In this document: positions 1-8,268 of the stretch, piece after piece
Layout of the letters: each line of letters opens with the position of its first letter
How positions within the stretch are numbered: position 1 is the first letter of the stretch
From: an uncultured Lachnospiraceae bacterium
Lineage (GTDB): Bacteria > Bacillota > Clostridia > Lachnospirales > Lachnospiraceae
Direction of reading: 5' to 3'
Assembly (NCBI GenBank): GCA_903789615.1
Contig: CAIFEV010000012.1
Coordinates: 1-64,000 of the forward strand
DNA: 64,000 nucleotides
The notes under the pieces: model-generated
Database searches by the model: none
Told to the model about the DNA's origin: nothing
What the model saw: only the letters and a program-made list of their open reading frames with translations
Program-made: the position numbers and the translations under genes

Positions 1-22
1 TGGTATGCATGTAAAAGAAAGA

Positions 23-60
23 GCGTGTGAAAAGCTTTCATTTTTTCACACGCCCTTTTT
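23..60. terminator. Bidirectional intrinsic terminator
   Basis: Perfect 11-bp inverted repeat, GCGTGTGAAAA at 23-33 and TTTTCACACGC at 43-53. It is followed by a T run on the plus strand (56-60) and by a T-rich TCTTTCTTTT on the minus strand. It can end the minus-strand gene at 84-725 and any plus-strand gene entering from the left edge. Confidence 0.8.
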
Positions 61-83
61 ATGACTGCTTCCTGCCTGCGTGC

Positions 84-725
84 TCAGAGTTTGATGAAGC
101 CCTGCGGGACGACCATGCCGTCGATCTTTGTCCCGGCGTGGCAGTACGGGCACTCGTTCGGCTTGTAGACGCCGTATCCCGGCAGGTCCGCCTCGGTGAA
201 CGCCGCGGCGATGGGAATGTTCTCGATGCTCTTCACACCCGAGAAAATCGAGCAGATGCCGGCGATCTGTCCGCCGTAGTAGCGGACGCAGTCGAGCGCC
301 TGATCGGCGGTGTGGCCGGTCGAGATGGCTGACATGAGCAGGAGGACGTTTTTGCCCGCGATCATGTGCTTCTGGTTGTCAAGGAAGATCATCTGACCGC
401 CGGTGCTGCTGACCGGATGCGTCACGTAGATGGTCTGGTGAAGGTTCATGGACTGAAATCCCGCGTGCGTGAGGGCTTCCGCCAGATAGGCGCCGACGAC
501 GTCCGTGTCCTCAAAGCACACGATCGTGTCGATGAGCGTCGAGGTCTGGTAGTGCCCGGCCAGAGCCTTTGCCAGGCGCTGGGCTTCCGTCTCGCGGGAC
601 TTGATGTCGGTCATGTCCAGGTAGCAGTTCACGTGGGCCTGGGCTGTCGCGAAGTGCCCGCGCCATACGCGCAGGGCGATGCCGTACCCGGCAGAAGACT
701 CAACCTTTGTGTATTTGCTGTCCAT
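84..725 (-). CDS. Phosphoribosyltransferase-like protein with degenerate PRPP motif
   Basis: 213-residue protein resembling type I phosphoribosyltransferases (orotate PRTase-like). The segment VLLLMSAISTGHTAD sits where the family has the PRPP-binding hhhhDDhxTTGxT loop. The STGHTAD part fits, but the two acidic residues that contact ribose are replaced by Met-Ser. The C-terminus has a lone CPYC pair. I chose the ATG at 725 over the one at 746 because AGGAG lies ten bases before it. The gene is monocistronic, with its own promoter (813-841) and a terminator at 23-53. It may be annotated as orotate phosphoribosyltransferase, but with the catalytic acids missing a true OPRTase activity is doubtful; a regulatory or altered-substrate role is possible. 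Confidence 0.65.
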   Translation of the reverse strand: MDSKYTKVESSAGYGIALRVWRGHFATAQAHVNCYLDMTDIKSRETEAQRLAKALAGHYQTSTLIDTIVCFEDTDVVGAYLAEALTHAGFQSMNLHQTIYVTHPVSSTGGQMIFLDNQKHMIAGKNVLLLMSAISTGHTADQALDCVRYYGGQIAGICSIFSGVKSIENIPIAAAFTEADLPGYGVYKPNECPYCHAGTKIDGMVVPQGFIKL

Positions 726-812
726 ACTGACAACTCCTTTCTGCATCCGGGCCGGCCTGTGCGTGCCGCCGGGCCTGCCCGGAACTTGAGATTCCCGTGC
801 TTGAATGTCTCA

Positions 813-841
813 AGTATAGTAAAAATCCCCGGCAAATGCAA
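813..841 (-). promoter_or_regulatory. Sigma-A-type promoter for the PRTase-like gene
   Basis: On the minus strand, TTGCAT (836-841), a 17-bp spacer and TATACT (813-818). An inverted repeat ACTTGAG/CTCAAGT (784-790 and 809-815) overlaps the -10 edge and start region and could be an operator. Upstream distance to the start codon is about 80 nt. Confidence 0.6.
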
Positions 842-855
842 TTTTCTCCCGTCTC

Positions 856-885
856 TTGAGTAAGTCTGCCTTACCGTGGTACTAT
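856..885 (+). promoter_or_regulatory. Candidate promoter for mntP
   Basis: TTGAGT (856-861), 18-bp spacer, TACTAT (880-885), about 45 bp upstream of the mntP start. There is little room for a yybP-ykoY manganese riboswitch, and I see no recognisable one. Confidence 0.45.
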
Positions 886-928
886 AGGCGGACATGAGCA
901 GATGACGGATGCAGTGAGGTGACCGGAA

Positions 929-1495
929 GTGGGGAGTTTTATCATACGAAATGTGCTGCTTGGCGTCGGGCTCGCGATGGATGCGTTCTCGGTGTCACTT
1001 GCCAACGGCCTGAGTGATCCGAAGATGCGCAGGCGCAGACAGCTTGCGATCGCCGGGACCTTTGCGGGGTTCCAGTTTCTGATGCCGATGGCCGGCTGGG
1101 CGTGCGTGACATTCATCGCGGACCTGTTTGAGGCATTCCGGCCGATGATCCCGTGGATCGCGTTCATCCTGCTGATGGCGATCGGCCTGAACATGATCAT
1201 CAGCAGCATCCGGCACAAGGAAGAGGAAGAGCGGCCGGCCACATCGGTCCCGATGCTTCTGCTGCAGGGTGTTGCGACCTCGATCGATGCGCTTTCGGTC
1301 GGCTTTACCATCGCGCAGTACGGGGTGCTCAGGGCTGCGGCGGCATCGCTCATTATCGGCGCGGTGACATTTGCCATCTGTCTTGCGGGTGTTAAGCTGG
1401 GACATGCCGCGGGGATGAAGCTGGCGGACAAGGCCGGGATTTTCGGCGGCGCGATTCTTATCGCGATTGGAATCGAGATCCTGCTGAAGATGTGA
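929..1495 (+). CDS. mntP: Manganese efflux pump MntP
   Basis: 188-residue membrane protein of the MntP family, which exports Mn(II) across the cytoplasmic membrane and protects against manganese excess. Two internally related halves of three helices each are visible. Each half has the family's acidic signature in a helix: GLAMDAFSVSLANG near residue 14 and GVATSIDALSVGFTI near residue 115. Between the halves lies a charged cytoplasmic loop (SSIRHKEEEERP). The length matches the family. Start is GTG at 929, seven bases after GAGGTGA. The next gene is 116 bp away, so it is probably transcribed alone. Confidence 0.93.
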   Translation: MGSFIIRNVLLGVGLAMDAFSVSLANGLSDPKMRRRRQLAIAGTFAGFQFLMPMAGWACVTFIADLFEAFRPMIPWIAFILLMAIGLNMIISSIRHKEEEERPATSVPMLLLQGVATSIDALSVGFTIAQYGVLRAAAASLIIGAVTFAICLAGVKLGHAAGMKLADKAGIFGGAILIAIGIEILLKM

Positions 1496-1611
1496 TATGG
1501 ACGCCGCGGTATGGACAGTTTCCGGAAATTGTTCCATTTAATTTTTTTTAAACCTGCGGTAAACTACAACAAGCTGTAATCAACAGAATTAATAACCAGG
1601 GGTGAAGAAAG

Positions 1612-3021
1612 ATGGCGAATAAAATCGTACATGCAGCGGAGAGAAAAGCTTTCGGCGTCGCACTGGATATGGTGACGAAGAAGGCTGTCAAAGACCGCGA
1701 GGAAGCATATGTCGGAGTTATCAATGCGGTCCAGAAGTTCAACGGCAACACGTGGCCGCCGGAAGCGTACGACCGTCTGAGAGCAGCGTTCTCCAAGGAC
1801 GGAAAGTGGACGGAGTTCTTCAATCATCTCCTGGATTATGTCGATCTTGACTATCTGAAGGGGCTGTTCATGGCGTTTGGTTTTGAGGCGGGGTTCACGG
1901 GCTACCGCGAGACGCGCGAGAACAGCAAAAACTATAAGACAGGTCTTCCGTGGGTCATTCTGTTTGACCCGACCAGTGCCTGCAATCTTCACTGCACGGG
2001 CTGCTGGGCCAGCGAGTACAGCCGTCAGCTGAACCTCTCCTATGAGGATATGGACAAGATCGTCACCGAGGGCAAGGCTTTCGGTTGCCGTGGCTACGTT
2101 ATGACCGGCGGCGAGCCGATGGTCCGCAAGAACGACATCCTGAAGCTGGCGAAGAAACATTCGGATTGCGGCTTCATGATCTACACCAACGGCACGCTGG
2201 TGGATCAGGCATTCTGCGACGGCATGAAGGAGTGCAAGAACATCGTTCTCTCCATGTCGATCGAAGGCCTTGAGAACGCGACGGACAGCCGCCGCGGCCA
2301 GGGCGTGTTCGACAAGGTCATGAAGACCATGGACCTGCTTCACAAGAACGGACTTGTTTACGGCGTTTCGATCTGCTACACGAGGGCCAACTGCGAGGCT
2401 GTCACAAGCGACGAGTTCCTCGACTTCCTTATCGAGAAGGGCGTTGCGTTCGCGTGGTATTTCCACTTCATGCCGGTCGGCAACGACGCGACGATGGAGC
2501 TGGTTCCGACACCGGAGCAGAGAGAGTACATGTATCACAGAGTACGCGAGATCCGCGGCTACGAAGGCGGCAAGCCGATCTTCACGCTGGATTTCCAGAA
2601 TGACGGCGAGTGGGTGAGCGGATGCATCGCCGGCGGCAAGACATACTGCCACATCAACCCGAACGGCGACGTGGAGCCGTGCGTATTCATTCATTATTCG
2701 AGCGCGAACATTCATGACAAGCCGCTCATCGAGTGCCTGCAGCAGCCGCTGTTCCACGCGTATCAGGCGAACCAGCCGTTTAATAAGAACCTGCTCCGTC
2801 CGTGCCCGTTCCTCGAGAACCCGGAGAAGCTTCAGGCTCTTGTCAAGGCGGCAGGCGCGCACTCAACCGACATGATGAGCCCGGAGAGCGCGGAGCATCT
2901 GTGCGGAAAGTGCGAGAACTACGCGAAGGAGTGGAAGCCGGTTGCCGATAAGCTCTGGGCGTCCAACCATCCGGGGTACGTTCCGGAGGACAAGGAAACC
3001 GTCATTCCGAAGGACCTGTAA
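1612..3021 (+). CDS. Radical SAM/SPASM-type protein
   Basis: 469 residues. The radical SAM cluster motif CNLHCTGC (about residue 123) binds the [4Fe-4S] that cleaves S-adenosylmethionine, followed by the SAM-contacting MTGGEP. A SPASM-like C-terminal part has cysteines at GGKTYCHINPNGDVEPC, RPCPF and LCGKCENY that could hold auxiliary clusters. The first 110 residues are a helical extension not needed for the fold. SPASM proteins often modify peptides or act as maturases, but no precursor peptide or partner is adjacent, so the substrate is unknown. Start ATG at 1612 follows GGGGTGAAGAAAG. It ends at a strong terminator. Confidence 0.8.
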   Translation: MANKIVHAAERKAFGVALDMVTKKAVKDREEAYVGVINAVQKFNGNTWPPEAYDRLRAAFSKDGKWTEFFNHLLDYVDLDYLKGLFMAFGFEAGFTGYRETRENSKNYKTGLPWVILFDPTSACNLHCTGCWASEYSRQLNLSYEDMDKIVTEGKAFGCRGYVMTGGEPMVRKNDILKLAKKHSDCGFMIYTNGTLVDQAFCDGMKECKNIVLSMSIEGLENATDSRRGQGVFDKVMKTMDLLHKNGLVYGVSICYTRANCEAVTSDEFLDFLIEKGVAFAWYFHFMPVGNDATMELVPTPEQREYMYHRVREIRGYEGGKPIFTLDFQNDGEWVSGCIAGGKTYCHINPNGDVEPCVFIHYSSANIHDKPLIECLQQPLFHAYQANQPFNKNLLRPCPFLENPEKLQALVKAAGAHSTDMMSPESAEHLCGKCENYAKEWKPVADKLWASNHPGYVPEDKETVIPKDL

Positions 3022-3084
3022 TCCGGACTTTGGAAGACGTTTCTGACAGATGCCGGAAATGTAAAAATACTATAAAGAGATATC

Positions 3085-3110
3085 CCCCGCTTTACAGCGG
3101 GGAATTTTTT
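3085..3110 (+). terminator. Intrinsic terminator of the radical SAM gene
   Basis: CCCCGC (3085-3090), loop TTTACA, GCGGGG (3097-3102), then AATTTTTT to 3110. Confidence 0.85.
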
Positions 3111-3120
3111 CTCTTATAAT
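3091..3120 (+). promoter_or_regulatory. Promoter of the ABC exporter operon
   Basis: TTTACA (3091-3096), 18-bp spacer, TATAAT (3115-3120). The -35 lies in the loop of the upstream terminator. It predicts a leader of about 145 nt before the first ABC gene. Confidence 0.6.
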
Positions 3121-3208
3121 TAAAAGCTGATGAGGCGCAGTGCGCTTTATCTTCCTGTTTTTTCACACAACGATATATTCTTGAAATGAAATCCGACACG
3201 CGGCTTTG

Positions 3209-3245
3209 CGGGCTCCTTTTGGGAGACCGGAAGCCCGTATTTTTT
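3209..3245 (+). terminator. Terminator-like hairpin in the ABC exporter leader (possible attenuator)
   Basis: CGGGCT (3209-3214) pairs with AGCCCG (3232-3237), with an inner CTCC/GGGAG stem around TTTT, followed by TATTTTTT. It lies between the promoter and the ribosome binding site of the first ABC gene. A 19-codon ORF (ATG at 3130, stop near 3187) precedes it but has no clear Shine-Dalgarno. Confidence 0.5.
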
Positions 3246-3270
3246 CGGAAAGAGGGAAGGAGGCATTTGC

Positions 3271-5022
3271 TTGGTCGGAACGATCGCAAAACAGATTAAG
3301 GAATACAAAGCTCCCGCCATCGCGACGCCCTGCATGATGATCGGAGAAGTTGTCGCCGAGATGACGATTCCGGTGCTTATGGGACGGATCGTCGACGAGG
3401 GAATCTACGGCGGCAGCATGGACTTCATCGTCCACACCGGTATCATCATGCTGGCGGTCGCGCTTCTGGGACTGCTGTGCGGTGTTGGCGGCGCGGTCTT
3501 CGGCGCCAAAGCCTCCACGGGCCTCGCGAAGAATCTCAGAAAAGCGATGAATGACAACATCCAGCGCTTTTCCTTTTCCAACATCGACCATTTCTCAACG
3601 TCCAGTCTTGTGACCAGACTGACGACGGACACCACCAACATTCAGAACGCGTTTCAGATGATTCTGTGGATGGCGATGCGGGCGCCCGCGAGCATCATCG
3701 TGGCGATGATCATGGCGTTCTCGATTTCGGCCAGGCTTTCTTCCGTCTACCTTTTTGCGGTCATCGTCCTGGGAGTGGTGATCTTTTTCGTGTCCAGAAG
3801 CACCATGAAGTACTTCAAGGCGGTCTTTGAGAAGTATGACGCCCTGAACGCATCCGTACAGGAAAACGTGAATGCCATCCGCGTGGTGAAGGCGTACGTG
3901 CGCGAGGATTACGAAATCGGCAAGTTCCGGAAAGCGGCCATGAACATCTACCTCATGTTCCTGCAGGCGGAGCTGCGCATGGCGGTCATGGGGCCGGTCA
4001 TGCAGGCGGCGGTCTACAGCAGCATCCTGACAATCTCATGGCTCGGCGCGAAGATGATCGTGACCTCGGAGCTCACCACCGGTTCTCTGATGAGTCTGCT
4101 GACCTATTGCATGAATATCCTGATGAGCCTGATGATGCTGACATTTGTCATCGTCATGATCACCATGTCTGCGGCATCGGCACGGCGTATCGCCGAGGTT
4201 ATCGAGGAGGAGCCGGGGCTTAAGAATCCGGAGAACCCGGTGGAGGAGATTCCGGACGGAAGCGTGGTGTTTGACCATGTGGATTTCCGCTACAATGTGA
4301 AGGGCGAGGGAGAAGCGGTGCTCAAGGACGTGAACTTCAGCGTGAAGTCCGGCGAGAGCATCGGCGTCATCGGTGCGACCGGATCGGCCAAGTCCACGCT
4401 GGTCAGCCTGATAAGCCGTCTGTACGACGTGACGGGCGGATCGGTCATGGTCGGCGGAAGGGATGTCCGGGAGTACGACATGACGGCGCTTCGGGACGCG
4501 GTTTCGGTCGTGCTGCAGAAAAACGTGCTGTTCTCCGGCACGATCTACGACAACCTGCGCTGGGGCGACAAAGATGCCACTGACGGGGAGTGCCGGCGCG
4601 CCTGCGACCTGGCCTGCGCCTCGGAGTTCATCGAGAAGATGCCGGACGGCTACAACACGATGATCAGCCAGGGCGGAACCAACGTCTCCGGCGGTCAGAA
4701 GCAGAGACTCTGCATCGCCAGAGCGCTCCTGAAGAAGCCGAAGATTCTGATTCTGGATGACTCGACCAGTGCCGTGGACACGGCGACGGACGCAAAGATC
4801 CGCCAGGCGTTCAGGGAGGAGATCCCGGATACGACAAAGTTCATCATCGCGCAGCGCGTCTCCTCGGTGGAGGACTGCGACCGGATCATCGTCATGAACG
4901 ACGGGCGGATCGACGGCTTTGACACGCCGGAGAATCTCCTGAAGACCAATACCATCTACCGCGAGATCTACGATTCCCAGAAGGGCATCGGCGGCGACGG
5001 CGACTTTGACGAGAAGAAATAA
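3271..5022 (+). CDS. Heterodimeric ABC exporter, degenerate-site subunit
   Basis: 583 residues: a six-helix ABC exporter membrane domain (about 1-320) and a nucleotide-binding domain (about 345-575). The NBD carries signs of the non-catalytic site of heterodimeric exporters. Walker A reads GATGSAKST, with Ala where Gly is usual. Walker B ends in LILDDST, with Asp for the catalytic Glu. The H-loop is AQR rather than AHR. The signature VSGGQKQR is intact. This is the pattern of TM287/LmrC/BmrC-type subunits, which pair with a catalytic partner to export drugs or lipids. TTG start at 3271, seven bases after GGAAGGAGG. The partner begins 13 bp downstream. Confidence 0.9.
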   Translation: MVGTIAKQIKEYKAPAIATPCMMIGEVVAEMTIPVLMGRIVDEGIYGGSMDFIVHTGIIMLAVALLGLLCGVGGAVFGAKASTGLAKNLRKAMNDNIQRFSFSNIDHFSTSSLVTRLTTDTTNIQNAFQMILWMAMRAPASIIVAMIMAFSISARLSSVYLFAVIVLGVVIFFVSRSTMKYFKAVFEKYDALNASVQENVNAIRVVKAYVREDYEIGKFRKAAMNIYLMFLQAELRMAVMGPVMQAAVYSSILTISWLGAKMIVTSELTTGSLMSLLTYCMNILMSLMMLTFVIVMITMSAASARRIAEVIEEEPGLKNPENPVEEIPDGSVVFDHVDFRYNVKGEGEAVLKDVNFSVKSGESIGVIGATGSAKSTLVSLISRLYDVTGGSVMVGGRDVREYDMTALRDAVSVVLQKNVLFSGTIYDNLRWGDKDATDGECRRACDLACASEFIEKMPDGYNTMISQGGTNVSGGQKQRLCIARALLKKPKILILDDSTSAVDTATDAKIRQAFREEIPDTTKFIIAQRVSSVEDCDRIIVMNDGRIDGFDTPENLLKTNTIYREIYDSQKGIGGDGDFDEKK

Positions 5023-5035
5023 GGGAGGTGCAAAC

Positions 5036-6967
5036 GTGGCAGAAGAAAGAAGAGGCCCGATGGGGCGTCCGCCAAGAGGCATGCGGGGCACTGCTCCGAA
5101 GCTCGAGCATCCCTGGAAGATCCTCGGCCGTCTCATGGGACTGCTGTTTCAGAAATACGGTATTCACATGGTGCTGGTGTGCATCTGCATCTTTGTTTCG
5201 GTTTTTGCAAATGTGCAGGGAACGCTCTTCACCAGAAGCCTGATCGACGACTACATCACGCCGCTGATGGGGACCGAGGCCCCGGACTTCGGGCCGCTTG
5301 CCGCGGCCATCGGGCGCGTGGCTCTGTTTTATGGAATCGGTGTGGCGGCGGCGCTTGCGCAGTCGATGCTGATGGCATTTGCCACGCAGGGATTCCTGCG
5401 GGATCTGCGCACGCAGGTCTTCGAACACATGGAGACACTGCCGATCCGCTACTTTGACACGCACGCGCACGGCGACATCATGTCGGTGTACACCAACGAC
5501 ATCGACACGCTGCGTCAGATGATCTCCCAGTCGCTCCCGCAGATTTTAAACAGCACGATCACCATTGTGTCGGTGTTCGTGTCCATGCTGATCTTAAGTG
5601 TGCCGCTGACCGCCGTGTCGCTGGTGATGGTGGCGCTGATGATCTTCCTGACGACAAAGGCCACGAAGATATCGGGCCGCAACTTCGTCTCGCAGCAGAG
5701 CGACATCGGAAAGCTCAACGGCTTCATCGAGGAGACGATGGAGGGCGAAAAGGTGGTCAAGGTGTTCAACCATGAGCCGCAGACCACGGAGGAATTCAAC
5801 CGGCTGAACGAGGAGCTGTGCCGCTCCGCGTACCGGGCCAACGCGTTCTCAAACGTCGTGGGTCCGATCAACGCCCAGCTGAGCAACGCCAGCTATGTCG
5901 TATGCGCGATCGTGGGCGGCGCCATGGCTCTGAATACGTTCGCCGGATTCACGGTCGGTGCGCTGGCCAGCTTCCTGACGTTCAACAAGAGTTTCGGCAT
6001 GCCGATCAACCAGCTGTCCATGCAGCTGAACGCGGTCGTCATGGCGCTGGCGGGCGCGGACCGTATCTTCCGGCTTCTCGACGAAAAGCCGGAGGAGGAC
6101 GAGGGCTACGTCACGCTGGTCAACGCAAAGGAACAGGACGGAAAGCTGACAGAGACAAACGAACACACCGGAAGATGGGCCTGGAAGCACTATCACAAGG
6201 ATACGGACACGACGGATTACAAGGCACTTGAGGGCGACGTGGTGTTCGAGGACGTGACCTTCGGGTACAATCCGGACAAGGTTATTCTGCACGACATCAG
6301 CCTGCATGCCAGGCCCGGCGAGAAGGTGGCCCTGGTCGGCTCCACCGGCGCCGGCAAGACGACGATCACGAATCTCATCAACCGGTTCTACGACATTCAG
6401 GAAGGAAAGATCCGCTACGACGGCATCAACATCGGGAAGATCCGCAAGGACGATCTGCGCCGGTCGCTCGGCATCGTGCTGCAGGACACGCACCTGTTTA
6501 CCGGAACGGTGCGCGACAACATCCGCTACGGAAAGCTTGACGCCACGGAGGAAGAAATCCTGGCGGCTGCCAGACTTGCCAATGCCGACGGCTTCATCCG
6601 CCGGCTGCCGGACGGGTACGACACGATGCTGACCGGAGACGGCGGCAATCTCTCGCAGGGGCAGAGACAGCTGCTGGCCATCGCCCGGGCGGCGGTCGCC
6701 GATCCGCCGGTTCTCATTCTGGACGAGGCGACCAGCTCCATCGACACCCGCACCGAGAAACTGGTGCAGGACGGCATGGACCGGCTGATGGCGGGACGGA
6801 CGACATTTGTCATCGCGCACCGTCTGTCGACCATCCGCAACTCCGACATGATCCTTGTGCTGGAGCAGGGACAGATCATCGAGCGGGGCAACCACGAACA
6901 GCTGCTCGCAAAGAAGGGCCGGTACTACCAGCTCTACACAGGTATGAAGGCCGGCGACGCGCAGTGA
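5036..6967 (+). CDS. Heterodimeric ABC exporter, catalytic subunit
   Basis: 643 residues, an exporter membrane domain then NBD. All ATPase motifs are canonical: Walker A GSTGAGKTT, signature LSQGQRQ, Walker B LILDEATSS, H-loop IAHRLST. It supplies the hydrolytic Glu and His missing from the preceding subunit, so the two very likely form one TM287/288-like exporter. A charged stretch of about 45 residues sits between the membrane domain and the NBD. GTG at 5036, five bases after GGGAGGTG, is the best start; an in-frame ATG at 5006 lies inside the upstream gene. Substrate cannot be read from the sequence; multidrug export is the usual assignment. Confidence 0.9.
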   Translation: MAEERRGPMGRPPRGMRGTAPKLEHPWKILGRLMGLLFQKYGIHMVLVCICIFVSVFANVQGTLFTRSLIDDYITPLMGTEAPDFGPLAAAIGRVALFYGIGVAAALAQSMLMAFATQGFLRDLRTQVFEHMETLPIRYFDTHAHGDIMSVYTNDIDTLRQMISQSLPQILNSTITIVSVFVSMLILSVPLTAVSLVMVALMIFLTTKATKISGRNFVSQQSDIGKLNGFIEETMEGEKVVKVFNHEPQTTEEFNRLNEELCRSAYRANAFSNVVGPINAQLSNASYVVCAIVGGAMALNTFAGFTVGALASFLTFNKSFGMPINQLSMQLNAVVMALAGADRIFRLLDEKPEEDEGYVTLVNAKEQDGKLTETNEHTGRWAWKHYHKDTDTTDYKALEGDVVFEDVTFGYNPDKVILHDISLHARPGEKVALVGSTGAGKTTITNLINRFYDIQEGKIRYDGINIGKIRKDDLRRSLGIVLQDTHLFTGTVRDNIRYGKLDATEEEILAAARLANADGFIRRLPDGYDTMLTGDGGNLSQGQRQLLAIARAAVADPPVLILDEATSSIDTRTEKLVQDGMDRLMAGRTTFVIAHRLSTIRNSDMILVLEQGQIIERGNHEQLLAKKGRYYQLYTGMKAGDAQ

Positions 6968-6999
6968 GGCGCGCCGTCTGAATTTACAAACAGGAACAG

Positions 7000-7044
7000 G
7001 GACCGGGAGCCGCGCGGATTTGACAAATGGGCTTCCGGTCCTTT
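7000..7044 (+). terminator. Imperfect terminator hairpin after the ABC operon
   Basis: GGACCGGGAGCC (7000-7011) pairs with GGCTTCCGGTCC (7030-7041) with one mismatch, followed only by TTT. It overlaps the promoter of the next gene. Confidence 0.5.
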
Positions 7045-7049
7045 AAAAT
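7020..7049 (+). promoter_or_regulatory. Promoter of the LCP gene
   Basis: Consensus TTGACA at 7020-7025, then TTAAAAT at 7043-7049, giving a 17- or 18-bp spacer. The start codon is about 70 nt downstream. Confidence 0.65.
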
Positions 7050-7119
7050 GAAATGATACATCACGGAAAGCCGGGGGCGGGGTACGGCTTTCTTTTGAAA
7101 ACGGAAAGGAAACACGCGC

Positions 7120-8130
7120 ATGACAGACGAGGAGCGGGTCCGCAAGATCCGGCAGATCCAGTTAAAGCGGAAGAAGCGCAGGCGCCGGAAGATCATTCTG
7201 ACGGTCATCATGGCCATCATTCTGGTGCTGGTTATTCTGTTCGGCGTTTTTTACATGCTCTTTGAGCATTATTATTCGAAGATGAATTTCCTGAATGTGG
7301 GCGACGTGGCCAGCGACAACGGAGATTCGGATTATCCGGACTATGTGGCGCCCACGAGCGGCGTCTACAATGTCCTGCTGATCGGCGTGGACAGCCGGGA
7401 GGATCAGGTGAAGGGCAACTCCGACGTCATGATTCTGCTCTCGGTCAACCACAACACGAAGAAGATCCACATGATGTCCTTCATGCGCGATTTGTATGCG
7501 GATATCGACGGATACGGCGTGCGCAAACTCAATGCGGCCAACAACCTGGGCGGGCCGGGTCTGCTGATGTCGACCATCGAGAAGAACTACGGGGTGAACA
7601 TCGACAGCTACGCGGCCGTTGACTTCTTCGACATGGCAAGCATCATCGACACGCTGGGAGGCGTTGACATTGATGTGCAGGACAATGAAGTGCAATATCT
7701 GAACATGTATCTGGACGAGCTGTGCAGCCTCCAGGGGCTGAACGCGGAGGATTATTACATTCACTCGGCGGGCCAGACGCATCTGAATGGCCTGCAGGCT
7801 GTGGCTTACAGCCGGATCCGGTACGCGGGCAATGCGGACTTCCAGCGGACCCAGCGGCAGCGCGACGTCCTTGCGCAGCTCATGGGCAAGCTCACGGGGG
7901 CGAGCCTGACGCAAATGTCCCAGTACGCGGACGAGATCCTGCCGCACGTGACCCACAATCTGAGCCAGTCCGACCTGCTCTCGCAGCTTGCCGGCATCAC
8001 CGGCTACAAGAACTACGAGATCGTTCAGGAGCGGATTCCGTACGACGACCATTACACGAGCGAAAATGAGATCCTGATTCCGGACTGGGACTACACCCTT
8101 CCGAAGATTCAGGAGGACCTGAATTCCTGA
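7120..8130 (+). CDS. LytR-CpsA-Psr (LCP) family cell wall glycopolymer ligase
   Basis: 336 residues. A very basic cytoplasmic N-terminus (RKKRRRRK) and one transmembrane helix (about 25-48) precede an extracytoplasmic LCP domain. LCP signatures are present: VLLIGVDSR, SDVMILLSVN, MSFMRDLYADI, the helix near GGVDIDV, and the arginine-rich YSRIRYAGNADFQRTQRQRDV. LCP enzymes transfer polyprenyl-phosphate-linked glycopolymers such as teichoic acid-like polymers or capsule to peptidoglycan on the outer membrane face. It has its own promoter and terminator. The exact polymer is not indicated by neighbours. Confidence 0.92.
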   Translation: MTDEERVRKIRQIQLKRKKRRRRKIILTVIMAIILVLVILFGVFYMLFEHYYSKMNFLNVGDVASDNGDSDYPDYVAPTSGVYNVLLIGVDSREDQVKGNSDVMILLSVNHNTKKIHMMSFMRDLYADIDGYGVRKLNAANNLGGPGLLMSTIEKNYGVNIDSYAAVDFFDMASIIDTLGGVDIDVQDNEVQYLNMYLDELCSLQGLNAEDYYIHSAGQTHLNGLQAVAYSRIRYAGNADFQRTQRQRDVLAQLMGKLTGASLTQMSQYADEILPHVTHNLSQSDLLSQLAGITGYKNYEIVQERIPYDDHYTSENEILIPDWDYTLPKIQEDLNS

Positions 8131-8137
8131 TTGTTCT

Positions 8138-8174
8138 GCGCCTTTCCGGGGACACCCCCGGGGAGGCGTATTTT
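8138..8174 (+). terminator. Terminator of the LCP gene
   Basis: 14-bp stem with G-U pairs: GCGCCTTTCCGGGG (8138-8151), loop ACAC, CCCCGGGGAGGCGT (8156-8169), then ATTTTG. Confidence 0.75.
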
Positions 8175-8175
8175 G

Positions 8176-8205
8176 TTGGAAAAGGAAGCGCTCCGGGGTT
8201 ACAAT
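8176..8205 (+). promoter_or_regulatory. Promoter of the PPK2 gene
   Basis: TTGGAA (8176-8181), 18-bp spacer, TACAAT (8200-8205), 60 bp before the start codon. Confidence 0.55.
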
Positions 8206-8268
8206 ACAGGTAAATCATTCGTGAATCCGGCGGGGCTGCTTTAGTTCCTGCCGGGAAGGAGGCACCAC

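Noticed and set aside
726-928. yybP-ykoY manganese riboswitch before mntP
   Set aside because: Expected from gene function, but the space between the best promoter and the start is about 45 nt and no conserved elements are visible.
1564-2862. 432-codon open frame on the minus strand
   Set aside because: It is the antisense shadow of the radical SAM gene, produced by high GC; composition is Arg/Val/His-rich with no family features.
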